A stretch of 64,000 nt of DNA from Panopea generosa (Eukaryota; Mollusca; Bivalvia; Adapedonta; Hiatellidae), in the NCBI GenBank assembly GCA_029582155.1, contig CM055897.1, positions 4,199,001 through 4,263,000 on the forward strand, given 5' to 3'. The notes below the pieces were generated by a model that saw nothing but the letters and a program-made list of their open reading frames with translations, made no database searches and was not told the DNA's origin. Below are positions 57,050 to 64,000 of the stretch, in pieces. Every line of letters begins with the position of its first letter. Position 1 is the stretch's first letter. Made by a program: the position numbers and the translations under genes.

Positions 57050-59020
57050 AAAATTCAAAATCTATCATTTATTTGTCGAGTTTTTGTCTATGGATATGTC
57101 TGGTTGCCGACATTTATTTGTCAAGTTTTTGTGTATGGATATGTGGGTTTGCTGCAATTATTTGTCAAGTTTTTGTGTTTGGATATGTTGGGTTTGCTGG
57201 CATTTATTTGTCGAGTTTTTGTGTATGAATATGTCGGGTTTGCGACATTTATTTGTCAAGATTTTGTGTATGGATATGTTTGGTTTGCTGGCATTTATTT
57301 GTCTAATTTTTGTGTATGGATATGTCGAATTTGAGACATTTATTTGTTGAGTTTTTGTGTATGGTTATATGGGTTGGCGGCATTTATTTGTCGAGTTTTT
57401 GTGTATGGATATGTTTGGTTGGCGGCATTTATTTGTCGAGTTTTTGTGTATGGATACGTTGGGTTGGCAGCAGTTATTTGAAGAGTTTTTGTGTATGGAT
57501 ATGTTGGGTTGGCGTCATATATTTGTCAAGTTTTTTTGTATAGATATGTCGGATTTGAAACATTTATTTGTTGAGTTTTTTGTGTATGGTTATATGGGTT
57601 GGCGGCATTTATTTGTCGAGATTTTGTGTATGGAAATATTGGTGGTGGCATTTATTTGTCAAGTTTATGTGTATAGATATGTTGGGTTTGCTGCATTTAT
57701 TTGTCAAGTTTTGTGTATGGATAAGTTGGCTGGCAGCATTTATTTGTCAAGTTTTTGTATATGGATATGTCGGGTTGGCGTCATTTGTTTGTCAAGTTTT
57801 TTTTGTATAGATATGTTGGGTTGGCGGCATTTATTTGTCAAGATTTTGTGTATGGATATGTCGGATTTGTGACATTTATTTGTCGAGTTTTTGTGTATCG
57901 GTATATGGGTTGGCGACAGTTATTTGTCGAGTTTTTGTGTATGAATATGTTGGGTTGGCGGCATTTATTTGTCAAGTTTTTGTGTATGGATATGTCAAGT
58001 TGGCGTCATTTATTTGTCGAGTTTTTTTGTGTATAGATATGTTGGGTTTGCGGCATTTATTTGTCGAGCTTTTGTGTATGGATATGTCGGTAGGCAGCAT
58101 TTTTTTGTCAAGTTTTTGTGTATGCATGTCGGACTGGCAGCAATTATTTGTCGAGTTTTTGTGTATGGATTAGTCAAGTTGGTGGCATTTATTTGTAGAG
58201 ATATTGTTTATGGACTTGTTGGGTTGGTGGCATTTATTTGTTGAGTTTTTTTTTGTATGGATATGTCGGGTTGGCGGTATTTATTTGTCGAGTTTTTGTG
58301 TATGGATATGTCGGTTTGCAGAATTAATTTGTCAAAAATTTGTGTGTTGGCGGCATTTATTTGTCAAGTTTTTGTGTATGGATATTTTGGGTTGGCAGCA
58401 TTTATTTGTCGAGTTACTGTGTATTGATATCTCAGGTTGGCAGCATTTATTTGTAAAGTTTTTGTGTATGGATATATTGGGTTGGCAACATTTATTTGTC
58501 GAGTTTTTGTGTATTGATAAGTCTGTTGGCGGCACTAATTTGTTGAATTTTTGTGTATGGATATGTTGGATTTGCGACATTTATTTGTCAAGTTTTTGTA
58601 TATGGACCTGTTGGGTTGGTGGCATTTATTTGTCAAGTTTTGTGTATGGATATGTCGAGTTGGCTTCATTTGTTTGTTGAGTTTTTTTTGTATAGATATG
58701 TTGAGTTGTTGGCATTTATTTGTCAAGTGTTTGTGTATGGATATGTTGGGTTTGCGACATTTATTTGTCAAGTTTTTGTGTATGGATATGTTGGGTTGGC
58801 GACATTTATTTGTCAAGTTGTTGTATATGGATATGTTGGGTTGGCGGCATTTATTTGACAAGTTTTTGTGTATGGATATGTTGGGGTGGCGGCATTTATT
58901 TGTCAAGTTTTTGTGTATGGTTATGTCAGATTTGGGACATTTATTTGTCGATTTTTTGTGTATGGATATGTTGGGTTGGCGACATTTATTTGACGAGTTT
59001 TTGTGTATGGATATCATTGA
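57050..59020. repeat. 45-bp minisatellite, about 43 units
   Basis: The unit is TATGGATATGTTGGGTTGGC then GGCATTTATTTGTCAAGTTT then TTGTG (45 bp). Being a multiple of three with few stops, it opens several frames on both strands (15-residue repeats such as MDMLGWRHLFVKFLC). No start context, splice structure or non-repeat coding sequence is attached. Confidence 0.93.
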
Positions 59021-60044
59021 ATAAATATGTTAAATTGAAGCCCTCTAAACGTCGGGTTTTTGCATAAAACGTGTTGTGTGGTCGTCTTTTCGTCTCACCA
59101 ACATGCCAAAAAATGACATGGCAGAAACCAGCACCATATTCTAAAATATTGACTTCCCAACATAAGAATAAATAAAGCCCTGAAAACAAAGTAAACAATA
59201 TTTCCTAATTTCCACCTCCATCACCTGCAGACCCGATGTACTCAAGGGCAATACTAGTGCAGTAGGTATAGTATACTCACCATGAAATAAAACTGTTTCC
59301 CTTAAGCCTGGCTGCAGACGTCCCCCACCATCCCAACGGCAAAGATTATCATGATCCCACCCTCAAACACACACCAAATTGCCCAAATATAAGAGCCCAA
59401 ATATAATGTGTCATGAAATGAGATTTACAAACATTCTACCCTGTCCGAGTTCTGAATCTGACAAGGCTGCATAAAACTTTATATCACTACATCTTTTATT
59501 GGGAAACAAGGTCCTGGATAATGCGAGCTGAGTCAGCCTATGCAAAATGATTACGTGACTATTCAGCACTAAATGATAGCGTGTGATATGTATATGTTCC
59601 GGTTTCCCATTTTCTATCTATTTTTAGATTTATTAAAAAAAATACTTAATATGGCGAAAGAATACAATAACTAGCGAATTTTATTTAAGATTGTATTCCA
59701 ACCAACATTCACTAAGGTAGTGAAACCATTTATTTGTGAGTACTGTATGGGATTAGAAAATCTATTTTTAACTCAAGCTTGTCTATTTATAAACTAAGAA
59801 ATCCATTTTTTTTTAAATATAGCTGAGAAATAATATATATTACGGATCACATGATGTGTTGAGGACTAGAATGAAGTAAGTGGTTTTCATATGCCCGAAT
59901 TTGGTTGAGAAAAAAATACCGTCGCAGTAAGAGGCACATCTATTCCAGTTAATAACCACTTGGGTATTATCTACTTTCTGTTGTATTCTATCACTTGGCT
60001 TCTAAGGAATTTAAAATATTTAAGCCATTTCTTTTCCAAATATT
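59021..60044. other. Spacer
   Basis: No gene or repeat was recognised. The minus-strand ORF at 58986-59198 is partly minisatellite. Confidence 0.35.
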
Positions 60045-60116
60045 ACTTCTGCCAGGACTCGAACCTGAAATATTAACTCAAAGAGCAAATATGATAGCCA
60101 ATTACACCACAGAAGT
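60045..60116 (-). tRNA. tRNA-like sequence (anticodon UUU, Lys-type), possibly a pseudogene
   Basis: On the minus strand a 72-base cloverleaf forms. The acceptor ACTTCTG/CAGAAGT has 7 of 7 pairs, followed by T8 and a D arm GTGT-AATTGGC.-ATCAT type with GG in the loop. The anticodon stem TTTGC/GTTAA has one mismatch, and the T arm TCAGG-TTCGAGT-CCTGG contains a proper box B. Position 33 is C instead of U and position 8-9 context is unusual, which argues against a working Lys tRNA. There is no T run downstream within 10 bases on the minus strand. Confidence 0.4.
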
Positions 60117-60396
60117 CTTTTATGTGTACTCAGAGAATAGTCTTAAATTTAAACATGAAGTTGACTCATAAACCCAAATAAGTCTTCATCATCTAATCCA
60201 GTTCTGGCTAATTTACTTTAACACAATATTACTTTTTGGTTTCATTATATTCAATAGCTGAAACTTTTGCAGTCACCCATTCAGCTTTATGATTTACTTT
60301 TTACTTGATTTGGTCAATTATCAGGGTTCACACTAGTATAAAAAAGTTAGGGGTCATTTCTTTTTCAATTGCACAAATAAATTTTAGGTGTATGTG

Positions 60397-60742
60397 CAGT
60401 GTTTTTTTCCGACCATTTTTATAACCGTTATTTGGTCATATTCCCAATGGCATATAGTATCTTTTTTTCCCTATTGAGTGGTAAAAATTCCCAATTGAAA
60501 GCTTCAATAATTGTAAATTGAAACTTGTCATAATTCCTTGATAAAATAAAAAAGATTTCCCCATTCTGAATTGAGTATGACATATTCCTTTAATTTAAGC
60601 CAGAGGAGCAAGTGTACACATTTTTATGCAGTTAAACAGTATATTTAATGCAAAAGTTTTCCCAATATTATTGAAAATGCCGCTAAATTTCTTAATTCCA
60701 AAGGTATGGGTTATCTTCCCAAAATGGAGGAAAAAAACACTG
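60397..60742. mobile_element. CAGTG-ended MITE
   Basis: The left end CAGTGTTTTTTTCC and right end GGAAAAAAACACTG are exact inverses. There is no ORF in 346 bp. The left ~50 bp match the element at 20960, so the two are relatives. CAGTG ends are typical of hAT elements, but an 8-bp duplication was not evident. Confidence 0.65.
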
Positions 60743-60916
60743 ATGTGTATAATGCTATTCTTCCTTGTATAACATTTATATCTCAGTCTTAAAATTATAA
60801 AATATTCTGAATGACCAAGTCAGGTTTAAACAAGTGGAAAATTGTTTTGAAGTTTAAATTATAATGTATTATAAATTTTGATTTGTGTAATAAGTTAATA
60901 TGTTTGTTACATAAAA

Positions 60917-61234
60917 TGATGGCATCATGACTATTCCAGCCAGAACATCAATATGGATCCCTCCGCCCTAAACCCTAAATGAAATAGTATACAAGGCAAC
61001 ACCTCACAGCAGTGATACTATATGCAAAACATTACAATTCCAGGTATTGCACTTTTGGGAAAGTTTTTGAAATTTTGATGGCATCATGAATATTCCAGCC
61101 AGAACATCAATATGGATCCCTCTGCCCTAAACCCTAAATGAAATAGTATACAAGGCAACACCTCATAGCAGTGATACTATATGCAAAACATTACAATTCC
61201 AGATATTGCACTTTTGGGAAAGTTTTTGAAATTT
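60917..61234. repeat. 159-bp direct tandem duplication
   Basis: TGATGGCATCATGA.TATTCC at 60917 and 61076 starts two copies that differ at only a few bases over 159 bp, so the duplication is young. The second copy ends in the head of the GACCTTGACC element. Confidence 0.85.
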
Positions 61235-61744
61235 TGAAGGAAACAAGAAATGTCATTGTTAAGTGTCACATGAACCCCAAATGGTCTGTGAAAAATAACA
61301 AAATATGATGTAATAGGTAGCGTGTATCCATAAATATCAAGAGTAATGGACTGATGTTTTAGACAAGACATGTAATTTCATGGTTTTAACATTAAAGCAT
61401 GACCTTGACCTTTGTGTAACCTTGACATCTGATGTAATGGTCTGGATATTTCAACAGTTAAATGCAGGTGAAACATTATCATGACATGCTGATCACTTGT
61501 GTCGAGCTTTTCAAACTCCCTAAATGTTAGTTACATATTATCAACTGTTGATCAATTGATAAATTGTGCCAAGTGTTTTGAAATCCATCCATGTATGATA
61601 AAGTTAAAGGACAGACTTGAAATCTCAAACAGATTCAAAGTTTTGTCATACATACTCAGAGTGTGACCTTGACCTTTGAGGTCTAGGTCTTACTTACATG
61701 TATTAAACGTCGTCATGTCATCTTGATAAATTAAGCCAAGTTAA

Positions 61745-62482
61745 GGCTTGGTCACAACGAACCCACGATGCATTGGGCAAATTGTGGGTCATCGGGGATC
61801 GTCGCAAGACATTCTTACGAAATTGTGAGCATCGTGGCATCGACTTGCCATCGTGAGACAAGATTGGACATGCACCTTTTTTTGTTCTACAATTTTTTGT
61901 GGTATCTATGTCTTGTGGCTGTCGTGAGTCTGTCCTACGACAGTCTTGTGACAGTCGTGCGATAAATATCTTGTCATTGGTATCAGAAGAAATTGTTTTA
62001 GTACAACAACCTTACGACTGTCGCACGATTGTCCTACAACAGTTGCAAGATTGTCTCATAAATATTATATTTTATAAGAGGCTCGCACAACATTTCAAGT
62101 CTGTCGTGCGTTAGTCTTACAACAGATTTTTGTTTTTTTTAAGGGGTATATAGTTCAGGCGAATGAACGCTTGAGCGACGGACGCGCAAGTGTCCCACGA
62201 CTGTTGTGTAGCAGTCTTGCGTGAATAACAGGCCCTACAATACCGACAACTCACGATGGTCCCACAACTGTCACACAACTGACTTGCGACACGCCCACAA
62301 CATAACCAAGACATATATTTTTTTCTGTCGCATCCCTATCGCCGAACCATCTTTAATGTGTTGTAGCCCTTGTGACCACATGAAATAGATTTCATTCATG
62401 TTGCAAGATCTGGCCACGACAAAATTAATGTTTTAGTGGTATACCACGACAAAACTTTGTACAATCTGTTGTGCCCAGGGCT
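61745..62482. mobile_element. TTAA-flanked non-autonomous DNA element
   Basis: It begins GGCTTGGTCACAACGAACCC and ends GTTGTGCCCAGGGCT, an imperfect inverse (CACAAC in both). TTAA flanks it at 61741-61744 and 62483-62486. The sister arrays keep the unfilled site GCCAAGTTAAAGACAAAG at about 13440 and 15182, so the insertion and its TTAA duplication are directly supported. Inside are many short palindromic CGTGGG/CCCACG and CACGAC/GTCGTG words. ORFs of 65-71 codons here are not genes. Confidence 0.85.
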
Positions 62483-62833
62483 TTAAAGACATAGTCACAG
62501 ACCAGACACGTAATATTAAATAAATTGAAAGTGTGACCTTGACCTTTAAGGAAAGGTTCTGGGTCTAACATGCGCCACTTAATTATGTCATGTTGATCAA
62601 CTGAACCAAGTGTTTTAAAAATTTATTCATAGATAACAAAGTTACAGACCGGACATGAAATCTCACACAGACTGAAAGTGTTGTCAAACAAACTCCAAAG
62701 GTGACCTTGACCTTTGAGGTACACATGTGGGTCTTACACGTGACACGTTGTAATGTCATGCTGATGAATTGAGCCAAGTGTTTTTGAAATTTATCCATAG
62801 GTGACAAAGTTTCAGATCGGACACGAAATCTAA

Positions 62834-63146
62834 TGTTGTATGGTGTTTAGCATCGCTTTCAACAATTTTTCAGTTATATCGCGATGGTGTCTACTTGAGA
62901 CAGTATTCTAAACGCTGTCACACTCGAGTATCATGCCGCAGACACATGGTATGATACCCCATTCAGTCACATTATACTGACACCGGGCCAACCAGACCTA
63001 GAACTCTCCTCTAAATGCTGAGCGTCAAGCGAGGAAGCTTCTAGTATCATTTTTAAAGTCTTTGGTATGACCCGACCGAGAATTGAACCCACGACCTTCC
63101 GCATGCGAGGCAAACGCTCTACCACTTGACCACGCCGCGGTCCACA
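62834..63146 (-). mobile_element. tRNA-derived SINE of the 54720 family, minus strand, full length
   Basis: The minus-strand head has box A (GTGGTCAAGTGGTAGAGCG) and box B (GTCGTGGGTTCAATTC), followed by one body unit and a tail. AAATCTAA occurs at 62826-62833 and 63147-63154 as an 8-bp target duplication within the host array unit. Confidence 0.85.
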
Positions 63147-63720
63147 AAATCTAAATCAGATTGAAAGTGTCATCAAACAAAGTTAAATTGTGACCTTGAC
63201 CTTTGAAGTGGGATTCTGGGTGTAATGCTCGACACATCATCATGTTATGTTGATCATTTGTAGGTTGTATTGTCAAAATCCATCTATGCATGACAAAGTT
63301 ACAGGCCAGACACGAAATCTAAAACAGACTGAAAGTGTTGTCAAACAAACTCAAAGTGTGACCTTGACCTTTGAGGTATGGGTCTTACTCTCGGCACGTC
63401 ATCATGTTATGTTGATCATTTGTAGCAAGTATTTAAAAATCCATCTATGCTTGACAATATTACAGGTCGGACAGGAAATCTCACACAGACTCAGTGATGT
63501 CAAACAAACTCAAATTGTGACCTTGACCTTTGAGGTACGGGTGTGATTCTTACTCGCGACACGTAGTCATATTATGTTGATCATTTGAAGCAAGTATCAT
63601 TTACATTCATTTATGCATGGCAAAGTTACAGGCCGGACACGAAACCTCGCACAAACTCAAAGTGTTGTCAAACAAACTCAAATTGTGACCTTGACCTTTG
63701 AGATACTGGTAAAAATCTAA

Positions 63721-64000
63721 GCCCTTGAAAATGGGGCTATACTTTGAACAAATTTGAGAGAGCTCCATGTAAAATCAGTTAATATATCAAGGGGTTTCAG
63801 AAAAGAAGTTGAATCCAAAATTAAGGACAGACAGACAATAGGCACAGGACCATCATAAAATTTCACCTGTGAATCTTAGGTTCAGGTGAACTAAAATTCC
63901 TTCGCATGTGGCTTTTTTTGTGAACAGTAGGTCAAATCATGGGTGCTGTGTATTTTCAATGAGCCAAGCTCACTGCCCTTCATAGTGTTAATGTTAAAAA
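63721..64000. repeat. End of array and unrelated repeat edge
   Basis: After the last GACCTTGACC unit there is a closing segment with GACAGACAGACAATAGGCAC and TTCAGGTGAACTAAAA, words typical of bivalve repeat ends. No gene is present. Confidence 0.4.

Larger units (their letters stand above)
61244..63720 (+). repeat. GACCTTGACC tandem element, copy 4
   Basis: It has the head ACAAGAAATGTCATTGTTAAG and about nine units through 63720. The units hold GTGACCTTGACCTTTGAGG at about 61664, 62532, 62701, 63190, 63358, 63517 and 63686. Two insertions interrupt it: a TTAA element (61745-62482) and a SINE (62834-63146). Confidence 0.85.

Noticed and set aside
1..64000. Many minisatellite periods being multiples of three (45, 48, 51, 66, 84, 165)
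   Set aside because: Other arrays here have periods of 32, 83, 116, 159 and 389 bp, so no general rule holds. Only the 66-bp IAP repeat and the transposon array are tied to a coding frame.

Overview
The window looks like nuclear DNA from a bivalve mollusc, most likely a venerid-type clam. The evidence is AT-rich sequence, genes split by GT-AG introns, several tRNA-headed SINE families, many tandem-repeat-cored dispersed elements of the kind common in bivalves, and an inhibitor-of-apoptosis (IAP/BIRC) gene, a family known to be expanded in bivalves. Species cannot be fixed from the sequence alone. All calls come from reading the sequence; no search was run.

Layout. 1-4.4 kb: dispersed repeats and a 165-bp tandem array carrying a SINE and a small element. 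5.1-5.9 kb: an intronless 270-codon ORF ending in a RING-H2 motif. 6-22 kb: almost entirely repeats, including three copies of an array family whose unit contains GACCTTGACC, a minisatellite with a 389-bp higher-order repeat, and an element with several ~170-bp internal units. 22.9-24.4 kb: a fragment of a Mutator-like transposase whose last codons and 5' splice site run into a 51-bp minisatellite. 25-34 kb: SINEs, a pyrimidine microsatellite, MITEs and one exon-like hAT remnant. 34.1-36.1 kb: a ~174-bp satellite.

36.3-54.4 kb is the IAP locus. Eight coding exons (45406-54364) join in frame into a 1032-residue protein: a roughly 570-residue N-terminal extension that I do not recognise, two BIR domains, a UBA-like segment and a C-terminal C3HC4 RING. 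A GC-box/E-box/TATA-like region and a good splice donor at 36.3-36.7 kb could be its promoter and non-coding first exon. If so, the first intron contains a 32-bp satellite (37.3-45.1 kb) split by a 5.5-kb terminal-inverted-repeat transposon (39006-44514). That transposon's broken transposase gene holds a 3.4-kb acidic/Ser-Gly minisatellite.

55-64 kb: SINEs (one with a five-fold internal 116-bp expansion), a 45-bp minisatellite, a tRNA-like sequence, MITEs, and a fourth copy of the GACCTTGACC family. That copy has been hit by a TTAA-flanked element and by a SINE; both insertions are supported by target-site duplications.

Only the IAP gene is a confident functional gene. The RING-H2 ORF is plausible. 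The other coding traces are transposase remnants. The best leads for new biology are the N-terminal extension of the IAP, the satellite-nested TIR transposon with its expanded acidic tract, the minisatellite born at a splice donor, and the repeat families that carry regulatory-like motifs in every unit.
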